From positions 8,846,850 through 8,910,849 of the forward strand of contig CM034113.1 of the NCBI GenBank assembly GCA_019914945.1: DNA of 64,000 bases. The letters run 5' to 3'. This document shows, one piece after another, positions 1 through 12,280 of this stretch (position 1 is the first letter of the stretch; each line of letters begins with the position of its first letter). This stretch comes from Typha latifolia (taxonomy: Eukaryota > Streptophyta > Magnoliopsida > Poales > Typhaceae). The notes beneath the pieces were generated by a model. That model did no database searches, was not told the origin of the DNA, and saw only the letters and a program-made list of their open reading frames with translations. The position numbers were made by a program, and so were the translations under genes.

Positions 1-702
1 CTGAGGAATAACATGATGAGAAAATTTATATAGGCAACTAGAAACTTGCAAAACCAGGGAACTTGATAAGATATTTCATGCATACAAGAAGTCAGGCATC
101 GTGAAAGAGTTATAATACTTGAAAGAGACATCGGCAGGGAACTCCAAATAACCCAAAAGGCGAAAAAGAAAGAAAGAAAAAGGGATTATACCTCCATTGC
201 AGATGGTCTCATGGTCATGCATTGAACTTGACTTGTTGATCCCAATTTCAGAAAATTCTGTTATTGTTTGAAAAAAATAATGCACGTCCTTCATCATCAA
301 TCAAATCATAAATTTTCTGTTGAACAATACAATTGATACAGGTATTTTGGCACTAGTTTTGCACATCACAGTAGAGCAATAGTAAAAAAAGGATTTGGTC
401 AAGCAGTTAGCAGTGCCTTCCAAAAAGCCAAACTCTCGTTGGAGATCCGAAAGCTCTGTATGTTAAAGACAATTACATCAACTGAGATATACATTTGCAA
501 AGGTGATATTCTCACAAGCAAGTCATTCTAAGAGACGAATATTCATACTACAGAGTTCAACACTTGATGTTTCACTATCCTCAATAGGTAAGATGCTAAT
601 TCCTGATTGGCTTCAGATTGCCTGGATTAACCAGAGAGAATCATATTTTGGATGAAGAAAAGTTCATGGTTGCCAAGCAATTTCACTTAGCTGAGGATCT
701 AA
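1..702. other. No supported gene; 3' flank of the small membrane protein gene
   Basis: AT-rich sequence. The part next to 703 should be the 3'UTR of the minus-strand gene. A minus-strand open stretch at 76-300 ends near a possible donor, but it has no recognisable protein similarity and I did not call it. Confidence 0.4.
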
Positions 703-3700
703 TCAATCTTCCAACATTTGCTGGCGCTGAATCTCATTAATATATGCTGTCAAAGAATTTGCAGAGCTGTTTATTGTACTGTTCCTACCACGGCATTGCA
801 ACAATTGTTGCTGAAGGCTCTGGACTAACTCATTCAGCTGTTGAATGATCTTTTCCTGAGATAAAATAATCTACAACAAAAGAAGAGTCGAAAGTCTTCA
901 TCAATAACTACTGTAAAGTCAAAAAATTTCTAGTTCCAGCAATTACATTCCTCAGATTGCAAAATAGGAGAACAGATAACAAGTGTTACATTAAAAAGGC
1001 TAAGTCAGACTACTCAGCCAATTAAAGGTAACAAACAAGCTTCTCAGAGAAGAAAAAATCAGCAGAAAACTGAAGGTATAATGTGAAGCACGAATGTTAC
1101 AAGATTAGACCATAGTGGAACTACATAAGGATGATACACATGGACGCTTGCAGCAACCCTAATAGGGGTGAAAACGGATCGGATTTTATCCGATCCGACC
1201 CGCTAACCGACCCGAGTCGGATCGGATATGGGTCCAAATATTTTACCCGGTCCGGATTCGGATACGGATACAGATAGCAATTTATTAAAATATCCGGATC
1301 CGAATACAGATACGGGTATATCATATATGTTCGGATACGGATTCGGATATCGGATATCGGATATCCGAATACTCGTATACTACATAATACTAACAAACAT
1401 CCTACCCTTAAAAACTAATCCGACCCGTTAATATAAAACCCACACCCAACCCACCAACTTACCCTAACTCCTCAACAATCAACCCTCATCTCTTCACCAC
1501 ATCAACCCCCATCCCCATCTCTTCCTCACTCTCAACATCGACTCCCGCCGTCCCGCCGTCCCGCCTCGGTCTCTCTAACCCACAACAGCGGTGTCGTCGC
1601 CAGGTACCTTCGCCTCCGATCATCACTATCGTCGCTGGGTACCTTCGCCTCGATCTCTATCGCTTGGATCGTCACACACCGCAGAGTGATTTAGATCCGA
1701 TCCCTTCGGCAGTAATGCCTTCCAAACCCAACTACGCTCTCCACCGACACCAGCGGTGCTCCTCAGATCATCATCAACTCGGGTAACTCCGACGACTCCG
1801 ACCATCCGACGCCATCATCAACTCCGGTAACTCCGACAACCAGCGGGTATTTTATGAATTTTTGGAGAATGATATGTATTGGAATAGGCACTGGTTTGTA
1901 CTACATTTGTTTCTAGTTTACCATTTTGTCAATACCATACAAGTATGCAATTTCATTATTCATAGTACATCAGTCTGTCGTCTACGCTTTGCTTTCCTCC
2001 ATTAGGTAGCTCTCCATGATCTAACCATTGTCGCGTATAGTTAGTTGATTGAAAATTTTGTATATCTTAGTTTAAGTAGTAGAAAGGAATCCTTTTTTTC
2101 TTAATACTCAGGTTATCAATAATATTTTCCTCTTAGTCCTTGGAAGATGCACAAGACACGAGTTTAATTGTGATAACATTCTGGATTTATTCAAATTTTC
2201 AACCGTATCAAGGATAGTGAGCAGAAGTAGCAGAATAAATTATTACATTATGATTTTCTGCAATATTTGGAACATGTTTTGTGAAATTTATTTCTAAGAT
2301 AATGTAGTTGACAATTTTTTTAATGGCATCTGTAATTTTTTAATGTAGTAAAGAAAATTGCAATGGCATCTACAAGTGCGTCAGTTCAAGATGACACTAG
2401 TAATAGTGTTACTCAAGATGATAGAACAAAGAGAAAAAAATTGACATCAGATGTCTGGGATAACTTTGATAAAGCTGAAGTGATAGAAGTAATCAATGGG
2501 CAAACAGTGAGCAAGTGTAAAGCAGTATGCAAATTTTGTCAGAAGCAATTTAATGGGAAAAGTTCTATGGGAACGACACACTTGAAAAACCATTACAAAA
2601 ATAAGCATGGTAGAGAAAGAGGACGATTGTTACTTAATCTTGCAAGAGTCGGAGAAGATGAAATTTTAGAGTCATACAAATATAAAGAGAAAGTAAGTGC
2701 AAAAAAAACTTCTAACAGCAATAGTTATGCATGAATACCCTTTCTCTATTGTAGAACATGAGTATTTTCTTGAATTTATAAAATCTCTACAATCTGTTTT
2801 TCCAACAAAGTCACGGATTACTATTAGAAAAGAGATCTTAGAGTTATATGTTGAGCAAAAAAGGAACGTATATGATATGTTTGGTTCGCTTTCATGTCGT
2901 ATGAGTGTTACTATGAATCTCTGGACTTCTAGACAGAACAAGGGTTATTTGTGTGTTACAGTGCATTTCATTGATGATGATTGGAGAATTCAAAAAAGAA
3001 TTGTAAATTTCATGCATTTAGAAGGGAGACATACACGGTTAAATTTGTGTCAAGCATTTCTAAGGAATATGATTGAATGGAATATTGATGGAAAACTATT
3101 TTCCTTAACTCTGGATAATGATCGTGCTAATGATGTTTGTGTTAGAGATGTGGTAAGTCGGCTCAGTGATCAACAATCTCTTGTTTGTAGTGGCATATTT
3201 TTTCATGTCAGATGTGCCACGCACATTATCAATTTAGTTGTGCAAGATGGTTTGAAAAAAATAAAGGATGCAGTGGAAAATATTCGTCATATCATCTTAA
3301 TTCTCAGAAATTCACCCTTGCAGTAGGAGGATTTTCAAAAGAGAGCAAAGGAATGTAATTTAGCTACAAATAAAGCTCTTTCTATTGATGTACCTACAAG
3401 ATGGACTTCTATTTTTTTTATGCTTAGAGATGCTATATATTATATGAATGCATTCAAGAGGCTTCACTGTGCTGATCCAATTAAATTTGTTGCATGTCCA
3501 ACAAATAAGCAATGGGATAATGCTAGAATGTTATGCAAATATTTGAAAACCTTTCATACAATAACTGAATTGCTTTCAGGAACTTCATATCCAACTGCTA
3601 ACTTATTTTTCAAAGAATTTTGTGATATTCAATTGCAAATTAGAGAATGGTGTAGAAGTTTGGATGGATTTGTTCTTTCTATGGCAACATCAATGAAAGA

Positions 3701-6320
3701 GAAATTTGACAAATATTGGCAGCAATGCAATCTTATATTAGCTGTAGCTTCATTTCTAGATTCTCGGTATAAAATGAGTATTATGGAATTTTACTTTCCT
3801 CAAATTTATTCTCTTGGTGGTGTTAAGGAACTTGAGAAAGTTCGTGAAATCATAAAGAAGTTGCATGATGAATATGCATCTAAATTTTCACGTCCTTTTG
3901 ATCGTGATGTGAATGTAAGCACAAGTGAAGTTTTCCAATGTGGTGGGGCTGTTTTTGATGAGTTTGACAAGGATAGAAATAGAAGATTTGAGCAATTTTT
4001 AATTGAAAAATCTCAACATCAATCTCCTAAGACAGATTTGGATTTATATATTGAGGAGGGCCCACTTCTATGGCAACGTAATAATACTAAATTTGATATA
4101 ATATCTTGGTGAAAAACAGAAGGTGCAAAGTATCCTATATTATCACGAATTGCCCGTGATGTGTTGGCAATTCCAGTTGCCACAGTTGCCTCTGAATCTG
4201 CATTTAGCACAAGTGGTCGAATAGTAGATGCTTATTGCAGAAGATTGGATCCTGAAGCCGTGGAAGCTCTAGTATGCACTCAGGATTGGATAAGATCTAC
4301 AAGAAAAGGTACTGATTGTTTTATTTTCTTAACTTTTATAAATTAGTATTGAATACTAATTTCAATATATTTTTTTTCTTATTAGGAGAAGTAACATCAA
4401 TTGTTAAGGATGTTGAAGAATCTGAAGTATCCAGGCACGTTTCAGTTTCAGACATACAATCAATGGCATGTTCACTAGATTAAATGTAATGCAATCTTTT
4501 ATGCTTAAATTGAATTTGAATTGCATATGAAATTGTATGAACAATTAATGGTATTACTTGATATGTTTCAATTCATGGATTTTTAGTTCAACAATTAAAT
4601 TAATGTCATTCAGTTATTTTTGAATGATCCTCTTTAAAGTGTATCACTACTCGGTTGGCTTGATTGAAGATTAGAAAAATATGAAATGTCACAAAATTGT
4701 AGTGGAATTGGTGGTCACTTTGGAATATTGGCTTTTTTATTGTACTTGCATTATTTTTTAACTTTTGGTGTAGTATGGTTATTATTACTATGTGAATAAG
4801 TTGGTCATCTTTTTGTTATCCTCTTTTTGTTATATCTAAGCATATATGTCATGAAATATTGTGAAATTGTAGTGAAATTTGTGGTCTTATATTCTAGTGA
4901 ATTGTAGTGTTATCAATTTTTTTTATAGTGAATTGTAGTGTTAAATCTAAGCATGAACGGGGTAATCTTATGTTTTTGCACTAGATGTTAGTTTGTTATG
5001 TTTTTAGAATTGGTGCTTTTATGTTGTAGTGAATTATAGTGTTATCATCTTTTTCTAATAAATTGTAGTGTTATATCTAAGCATGAACAGGGTAATCTTA
5101 TATTTTTGCACTAGATGCTAATTTGTCATGTTTTTAGAATTTGTGGTCTTATGTTATAGTGAATTGTAGTGTTATCATCTTTTGTAGTGAATTGTAGTGT
5201 TATCTCTCTTTTTATAGTGAATTATAGTGTTATCTTCTTTGTAGTGAATTTTAGTGTTTTCTCATTTTTGTTATATCTAAGCATAAACATAGTGATCTTA
5301 TATTTTTACATGGACATGGTGATCTAGTAATAGATTCATTTTGTATTTGTATCCAATTATAATTCAATTTTTTTTATCCAGTTTGTGTTCGTATTTGATT
5401 GAGATTCGATTCGTATCCGATTCGTATTCGTAGCCGATTAAAATTTGATTCGTATTCGATTCGTATTCGTATCCGATTAAGATCCGATCCATATCCGATT
5501 CGTATTCGTATCCGTTTAATATCTAATCCATATCCGAAAAATATCCGTATCCGTTTAGTTAGGATATGGTTTTGCATTTTGCTATCCGTCCAATATCCGT
5601 ATCCGTATCCGAAGTAAAAAATATGGATCAGGATGTGGTTTGAGCACTATCCGATCCGTATCCGAACCGTTTTCACCCCTAAACCCTAACCATGTTTCTA
5701 CTCCTAGACAATACAACAGACCACCGGTTACATACTTACATCATGCATAAGAAGATGTAAGCTGCAATCTAATGCGTTCAGATGTTTAGGAGCAATATAC
5801 CTGATAAATTAAACATCATTCAGGAGGTGAGTCATTATATACATAACGGATAAAGAATTCTTCTGATCACGAAAATAACATCACCTCCTTTAAGAATGAT
5901 ATAAAAAAGATTAAGAACATGAAATGAACACAGAAAATGTCCAACGGATGCACAAGGAGAAAGATATTCAGGTAGAACTGTAGAAACAAGAATTAAAGAA
6001 AACAAAAAATATTTTAACTCATAGATAGTTTTCAATCTTCTTATATAATTATCTACAGGAGAAACACTAAAAGACCAAGAAGATCATTTTCTTTTCATGA
6101 TTTAGAATCAAAAGATAAATCAAAGATTAAGATCTTTACTGAGATGTTGGGGGCTTACCTTTTCTTTAACAACTTCTTCTCTATTTGAAATGTACTGCTG
6201 TTTTTGAGGAATTCCCGGATTCATTTCCAATTCGTTCACAAGTTCTTGCTTCCATTCAAACTGCGATGTGACTATAAGTATCACCAATAGAAAAAGAAGC
6301 ATCACAGGCCTCGACATCAT
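703..6320 (-). CDS. Small conserved single-pass membrane protein, 109 aa
   Basis: The model is complement(join(703..870,6159..6320)), and both exons are in phase 0. Residues 3-20 form one hydrophobic N-terminal segment (signal peptide or signal anchor), followed by a polar stretch rich in Gln, Glu and Asn that looks like a coiled coil, ending EIQRQQMLED. The donor after VVKEK is CTTAC on the + strand (6154-6158). The acceptor before IILSQEK lies at 871-872. I recognise this as a short, widely conserved plant protein family with no assigned function. The coding intron is about 5.3 kb because a hAT element (1163-5681) sits inside it. A 5'UTR intron is also visible: an acceptor lies just upstream of the ATG near 6342 and a donor near 7034. 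The start used is the first of two adjacent ATGs. Function is unknown; the exon model is secure. Confidence 0.85.
2363..4483 (+). pseudogene. hAT transposase, broken by one frameshift and two stops
   Basis: The reading starts at the ATG at 2363 and runs to 4308, then an intron 4309-4385 (donor GTACTG, acceptor TTAG) and a last exon 4386-4483. The N-terminal part has a BED zinc finger (VCKFCQKQFNG, then paired His in HLKNHYKNKH). The middle is the hAT catalytic region. The C-terminal hATC dimerisation block is clear around 4140-4300 (VLAIPVATVASESAFSTSGR). Three lesions break it: a +1 shift in the A-run at about 2700-2708, an in-frame TAG at 3324-3326, and a TGA at 4110-4112 directly after a Trp codon. 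Everything after the A-run is otherwise one open frame. Upstream sequence 1440-2360 is probably its 5'UTR and leader intron. It cannot make full-length transposase as written. Confidence 0.9.
4832..5300. repeat. Degenerate ~130-bp direct repeats in the hAT 3' part
   Basis: A unit beginning ATCTAAGCATGAAC starts at 4945 and again at 5075, with further partial copies near 4832 and 5275. Short GTGAATTGTAGTGTTAT motifs recur between them. The array is AT-rich and non-coding and lies between the transposase stop and the subterminal motif array. Confidence 0.75.
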
Positions 6321-7163
6321 TGTGATTAATTATACAGGACCTGGAAATAAAGTTGTCAATAAGAATTACCAAAATTCAACAGGAATTAAGTTATAGTTCA
6401 TAAAATAGTAACTCAGGCAATCATCTCTAGGGGCAACATAAATAGCAAAAGAAACATACACAAACACCAGGATAAAAATTATAATGAACACGATAGTAAG
6501 CAAAATAATTGCTGACGTTCCTGAATATCGGAAAAGATGCAAATAAGCACAAACTATCATAACTTTCCCCATTAATTTCCTGTCTCAATATCCTATTTAG
6601 GTGGTTGTATCTGGATATATGAACATGGCCAGGATGAAACAATTGCATACATCCTACTCCTAGCAAGATAGATCGGATACGATGTATTTTCTTCAAAGGA
6701 AAGCAAGAACGTCCATATCTTCAATTAGCATCCATCTCTTGGAATCAACTCATCTGCCACCAAATCCAACAATATTAAACTTCAAACAACTAAACCCTAG
6801 CAAGAACTTCAAAGAAGCCTAATCAGCAAAAATCGCGGCATCAAACTACCACAGAACCACCGAAACCCTCGATCGACTCAATTATACATTATATCCACAA
6901 CTCTTATGCATCAAACTAATACACTTGTCGAAAATTCGAAAGGATCCTAAACCAGCAGATATCGCGACAAAAAGACGATTACTGAACCAAAATTACCGTA
7001 AGAATTCGGGGGAAATCGCATAGATGACTCACGAGACATCGGATTCGAAGGATCTTGTGGTCTCTTCCCCCCTCCTCGATCTTGAATCGAACATTAGGGG
7101 TTCACGCTGCAAGGGAAAGGAGTGGAGAGTTCGCACTATGCAGCTCTCCATAGCGGACCATCA

Positions 7164-7170
7164 TTTTATA
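7164..7170 (-). promoter_or_regulatory. TATA box of the small membrane protein gene
   Basis: The minus strand reads TATAAAA here, roughly 130 bp upstream of the inferred 5'UTR exon donor near 7034. The transcription start would fall near 7130-7140. The TLDc gene begins on the other strand about 530 bp away, so this is a divergent promoter region. Confidence 0.5.
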
Positions 7171-7349
7171 GGTTTGGCTTGAATGGAGGCAGAGACAAAG
7201 ATTGTTTTTTATTTAACTCTTTAAGGCGAAGCCCACGGGCCACGGCCCGCACCGACATTGTCATTTGCAATTAGCACCCTTCAATTTAGAGGATTTACTT
7301 TTTTGGATCCCATTTGCAGACATAGAGAAAAAGAAAAGGATATTTTTTA

Positions 7350-7520
7350 AAAAAATACCTTATATTTTTTATTCAATCCCTACCATATGAATATTAATTA
7401 TTTGACCCCTATATTTTGGGTTAAAAATGATTGTTTTTAGGGTCTTAAAGTAAAATACAGGAATTAGATGTAAACATTCATATGAAAGGATTAATAATAA
7501 AAAACTAATGTAGGGTGTCT
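7350..7520. repeat. Small foldback (MITE-like) inverted repeat
   Basis: The sequence from about 7355 to 7424 is repeated in reverse complement from about 7443 to 7518, sharing blocks such as CATATGAAT with imperfect pairing between them. It lies in the divergent promoter region between the small membrane protein gene and the TLDc gene. No clear target duplication was identified. Confidence 0.5.
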
Positions 7521-7701
7521 TGTATAAATGTCCCAAAAAGAAAATGTAATTAAACAAATTGATTAGAGAACGATTTGCACTAAAAGTTCACCACGTGTCA
7601 AACGATATGACTATTGATCACTTCTCCATTAATCGCCGCTCCAAAATTAGATCACGGCGTACAGTTGCGTCCTCTGCGACGAGCAGAGGAACTCGGAAAC
7701 G

Positions 7702-10700
7702 ATGGGAAACGCTCAATCGCCGTCTTCGGACTCGCGTTTCGCCACCGCGAGCAAGTAACTATTCCTTCTCTGTTTAATCTTTTATTCCTCCTCTGTTCGG
7801 TGTTAACCCCAACTATTAGGGCCTTCTCGAAGCAAGAACTCGAGGATTTGAGATCACTATTCGTCTCTCTCGCTGCCCAATCACAGAGCGACGGCAAGTT
7901 TATCTCCCAATCCGTATTCCGGGTAATGAACAAGACGATTAGGATTTTATCCCTCTTTAATTGATGCCCAATTGATTGATGTCGGATTTGATCACGGATG
8001 TAGACGTATTTTGGGATTCATGGACCTCTGGGCGATAGATTGTTTCAATTGGTTGGTCAGAATCGGAATAATGGAACGCTCACTTTTGAGGATCTCATTA
8101 TTTCCAAAGTTTGTACTCCCTTCCCCTTTACTTTGTGATTTTATTTACTTCTTGCAAGAAAGTAGAGTGGAATTAGTTAATTGAAGTTATTTGTCAATTA
8201 AGATTCTTCGGAACAGTGCAAATAGTTGTAGTAAAATGATGTTTGTCTTAGTTTTGCTGTTTGTATGCTTTTGTCAGGGGACATATGAGAAAGGAACCAG
8301 AGAAGACATTGGGGAATTCATGTACCAATTGTGCGATGTTACAGGAGATGGTCTTTTAGGGAGGTATGGTTCTGAATCTTCTGATATGATGCATATTTGT
8401 TATTATCTGTCTCTTTTCTTTCTAGGGGAAGTTGTAAATTGCTGTTTTCCAAATTTTGTATACTATGTCTACTTAAGGGGTACTAAATAAGAAAATTTAC
8501 GCGTGGCCATTGATCTTTCCTCTTCATTTATCTAATAACACGATAAGTATCATCATTTATCAGGTCTGATGTGGAAGCTGTTTTAAAATCCATTTATGAA
8601 ACTGTTTTCGCTCTCAAAGATGATGGAACTGGAGCAAGCTCCAATCAGGAAACTTTGCAAGTATTTCTGAATGCAGCAACCTTTTCAAAAGAAGTTGAAG
8701 GAGTGGCTGAAAAATGCATGAGTCTAGCAGATTTTAGAAGTTGGTGCAACCTTCTACCATCTGTGCGGAATTTCCTTGGAAGTTTATTGATACCACCTGA
8801 TTCAGGTTGAATTATTTTATTTCCTCGACGATATTCATGTGTTGTTTCCTGAAATTTTGGGCATCACAGTGTGCGGTTAGGTTTAAAGAACGGTATCATG
8901 GTATGATGGGAAAATAATATGCATAAACAACAACAGAATTTTGTATCACAATTATTTTGGCCCTGGGATCAGGATTACATGGTGCACGTCATACTAATTT
9001 TTTTACCTATTTGGACTTACCGTTAGGTAATGAAAATACATTAAACAAGTCTTGGAATTGTTTCACATAATTTTAGCAAGTATCTGCAGTAATCTTCATG
9101 TGCTAAATATGGATCTGATTTGATTAGTAAATACTAAATAGCCACTCATTGATGGTGATTTAATTTTTGTGTATCTTGGGTTATGTTCATCCACAGGGAG
9201 ACCTGGATTTCAAGTTCCGCAACTTAAACATCCAGAGAATTTCAACTCTGACTTGCAAATTTTGAGGAAGGAATATGCTTGGCATATCGGAGGAGCACTT
9301 TCTCAACATGAAGTCAGAGAGTGGAAGCTCCTGTATCATAGTGCACTAAATGGTCTAAGTTTCAACACCTTCTTTGGGAATATTTCGTGAGTATTTCTAT
9401 ATAGTGCATGTATCTTGCAGACATCATTTACATTGTACAGATTGTTACTAGTTCTTATTCTTGTGCAACAGTAACTAGCCTTCTAACATGATCTACAACA
9501 CAAAATTAGCATTGGGAACATATATATTTTTTGGGGTAACGGTAGTTCAAATGACCATTTCCACTGGAGGTTGGACTTGAAAATTTCTTAAAATAAAAGT
9601 ATCTGACCATGTCATAAATTTTTAATATGAATCTCCAAGGTTGGCGATACATTATATTTCAAATATATTTTTGTTTCCCTGTTAAATGCTAGAGAATTGC
9701 AAAACTAGAAATTAGTAATTGTGCTTAGATGGTTCTCTGCGATGATCTTGTATCAAAGTTTGTAATTTATTATTAGAGATCTTATATGACATTGTTCCTA
9801 TCAGCAGATAAACTACTGTGTATCATGTATTTGCTATTTACTGGTCCAGTATTTGAATTTGCAGGAGTGACGATGGAGCAACTGTACTGATTATCAAGGA
9901 TACTGAAGGTTTCATATATGGAGGTTATGCATCACAACAGTGGGAAAGGCACAATGATTTTTATGGTGATATGAGGTCATTTCTCTTCCAGCTATGCCCC
10001 AAAGCATCCATTTTTCGCCCTACTGGAGCAAACAACAATTTGCAATGGGTATGGTGCAGCATATCACTTCTAAGCCAGCCTTCTACTGAGAATGAACCAT
10101 ATATCTGACTCTATTCCAGTTCATAATCATGGAGGAGGGAGATCCTATTTTCTAAACGAACTGCTATTTGCATCTTGTTATGCCATAGTTTGTGCTTGTT
10201 CAGAGGATTGTTAACTTAGATCCTGCAACAAAAAAAAAATTTAAGACACGAATTAAGATAGTGTCCAAACTTTTCCCTTATTGTACTTATTATTACCTTC
10301 TAATTGAACTTGGGGAGGTAATGTTTTCTAGCTTGTGCGTATTATTACCTTCTCTATCTTTGATATTGTTGTGTCTAGGCATATCTATTATCTGTGGTTT
10401 ACATATCAGCTGCTCATCCTGCAAAAGACTTCAGTTTTACATTACTCTTAATCATGCTTACCGAATAGTTCATAAAATCATATATCCTGTTTGTCCTTGC
10501 ATTACATGTTTTAGTCTCTTGCATATTCGGTTCCAAGGATGATCAATTACATTTTCTTGTGCTGGCTCTTTTCTTTTTCTTTTTCTTTTTCTTTTTCTTT
10601 AGTAGATAACCATCTTCTGACATTTGTTTCTTTTATGGTGGTAGTGTGCCATGAATTTCAGCTCAGATAGCATTCCTAATGGCGTCGGCTTTGGAGGACA

Positions 10701-10950
10701 GCCAAATCATTTTGGTCTTTTTCTCTCTGCAAATTTCGATCAGGGGCACACATTTAGCTGCACTACATTCAACAGCCCTTGCCTATCCAAGTCTTACAAG
10801 ATAAAGCCAGAAGTTATCGAATGTTGGGGAGTTCAAGTGACAGGTTTGCAGAATGAGAAGCCAGAGATTGTCAATGGGTCGGTTCTTGAGAGATTTAAGG
10901 AGGATCGCAACATGCTGAAGATGGTTGGCCTGGCAAATTCCAGCGACTGA
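7702..10950 (+). CDS. TLDc-domain protein, 422 aa
   Basis: The model is join(7702..7754,7820..7922,8004..8108,8278..8363,8564..8805,9197..9386,9865..10048,10645..10950); all junctions keep frame. The protein starts MGNAQS, a good N-myristoylation-type N-terminus (Gly2). It has an EF-hand-like helical region around residues 40-170 with DVTGDG at 107-112, and a TLDc domain from about 238 to 410 (LLYHSALNGLSF, then TEGFIYGGYAS, then GVGFGGQPNHFGLFLS). In other eukaryotes TLDc proteins bind the V-ATPase and are tied to oxidative-stress responses; the plant role is poorly known. Exon 3 uses a GTTTGT donor. The last intron (10049-10644) carries a pyrimidine repeat at 10569-10600. The family call is secure; a molecular function in this plant is inference. 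Confidence 0.9.
10569..10600. repeat. (TTTTTC)n simple repeat in the TLDc last intron
   Basis: About five tandem units of a T-rich hexamer lie in the 596-bp intron, upstream of the acceptor at 10644. Confidence 0.85.
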
Positions 10951-11590
10951 ATTCATTACGAGATCAAAATTTGCAGGTCCTATTCATGCCCACTAGATTT
11001 GGTCATTTAATTGGCTTGTGATCTTGGTATATATCAGATTCTTGAATTGGGTAGATGGCAGGTCCTAATTGAGTGTTTTATACCGGTAATATTTAGTTGC
11101 AAATGCTCAGATATATCATTTTCTCCTTGCTGCTTAGCTGGCATGTTTCTTTCATACCATTGTATATGTTGTCTTTTTCCTCCCTCCTGTTAAACCAATC
11201 TTTTATCTGCTGTTATATGTATAGATAGATTTGGGTCTTTCTAGTTGAATTACAAGGGATCAACAAGTGAATGAAATTATCATTTGTATGTAGCCTTTTC
11301 TTTATTTTTTATTCATCACCTTTTCCTTTTTTGTAAAAAGAAAATTTTGATCATTCAACAGTAGTTTAGATAGGATGAACAAATGGTCAGTCCTTCAGAG
11401 ATCCGAGGACATCTAAATCTTGGAACATATATAATAAAACAAATACTTTAATGCCTCTTTAAAAATTATAATTTTAATCCAACGACTATAATAGTCCGGT
11501 ATTGGTTCTAAAATTATATTACGTAAAAAAAAAGAGTATATTAGTCAAAAAGATTTAATTACGTGTGCTTAACTTCTCAGTTTTCTGTTA

Positions 11591-11670
11591 TACTTTTGAA
11601 GATCTTTAATCGTTAGATCTTCATCAAACATACTTTTGAAGATCTTTAATCGTTAGATCTTCATCAAACT
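11591..11670. repeat. Two tandem 40-bp units, each a hairpin
   Basis: Positions 11591-11630 and 11631-11670 are identical except for the last base. Each unit contains GAAGATC and its complement GATCTTC separated by eleven bases, so each could fold into a short stem-loop. Confidence 0.9.
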
Positions 11671-12253
11671 GATAAATAATTAAATTTACAATATAGAAGA
11701 AACGCTCTACACGCTCTTTTTTTCGTTAAGATTTATCTCTTAAATATAATTATGCTTTAATTATAGGAGATATCATTTAATATTAAATAATTTAAATTTA
11801 ATTTTTTTGGAGATAAACTTTAATTTAAATATAATTCTCTATCTCTATTTGTTAAGAATTTAATTTAAATCAATTTTAAACTATGAGAGATATATGTAAA
11901 TAATAAAAAATAATTAAAGAGATAAAATGTAATTAAATTTTTATTAAGTTAATTATAAAAGACATCAATATATTTATTTTGATATATATATATATATATA
12001 TATATTACTATTAGTTAAGGATATATATATCTTTTATTTGATAAAATATTAAAATAATATAATTATCAAAAAATAATGTGCAAGATTATATATTTAAAAA
12101 ATAATAATTACCTACTGAACGGGTAATATATTTTATTTTTATTATACTATTGAAGATTTTAACTTTATCAAACTTTTTTATTTAATTGATTGATAAAAAA
12201 TTAACTCTAGTACGAAAGAAACATGAGATAATGGCAGACTCTGAGCTCTCCAT

Positions 12254-12260
12254 TATAAAG
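12254..12260 (+). promoter_or_regulatory. TATA box of the SDR gene copy
   Basis: TATAAAG lies about 130 bp upstream of the ATG at 12389, with a long CT tract between the two. Confidence 0.45.
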
Positions 12261-12272
12261 GTATACCTCCCT

Positions 12273-12280
<8 letters not shown>

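Larger units (their letters stand above)
1163..5681 (+). mobile_element. hAT-superfamily DNA transposon, complete ends, 4.5 kb
   Basis: The ends are perfect inverted repeats: TAGGGGTGAAAACGG at 1163 and its complement ending at 5681. They are flanked by a perfect 8-bp target-site duplication, AACCCTAA, at 1155-1162 and 5682-5689. Eight-base duplications and short TIRs are typical of hAT elements. Both subterminal zones (about 1175-1375 and 5395-5670) are packed with CGGATAT/CGGATAC-type motifs in both orientations, the kind of array that hAT transposases bind. The interior carries a BED-finger and hATC transposase gene, now broken (separate entry). About 130-bp direct repeats lie near the 3' end. 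The element sits in the coding intron of the small membrane protein gene, in opposite orientation. Confidence 0.95.

Noticed and set aside
1121..1431. Open frames rich in Tyr-Pro, Asp-Pro and Arg-Ile on both strands at the left hAT end
   Set aside because: They are translations of the CGGATAT/CGGATAC subterminal motif array, not genes.
5374..5617. Arg-Ile-rich and Tyr-Pro-rich open frames at the right hAT end
   Set aside because: Same cause: repeated TCCGTAT motifs read as codons.
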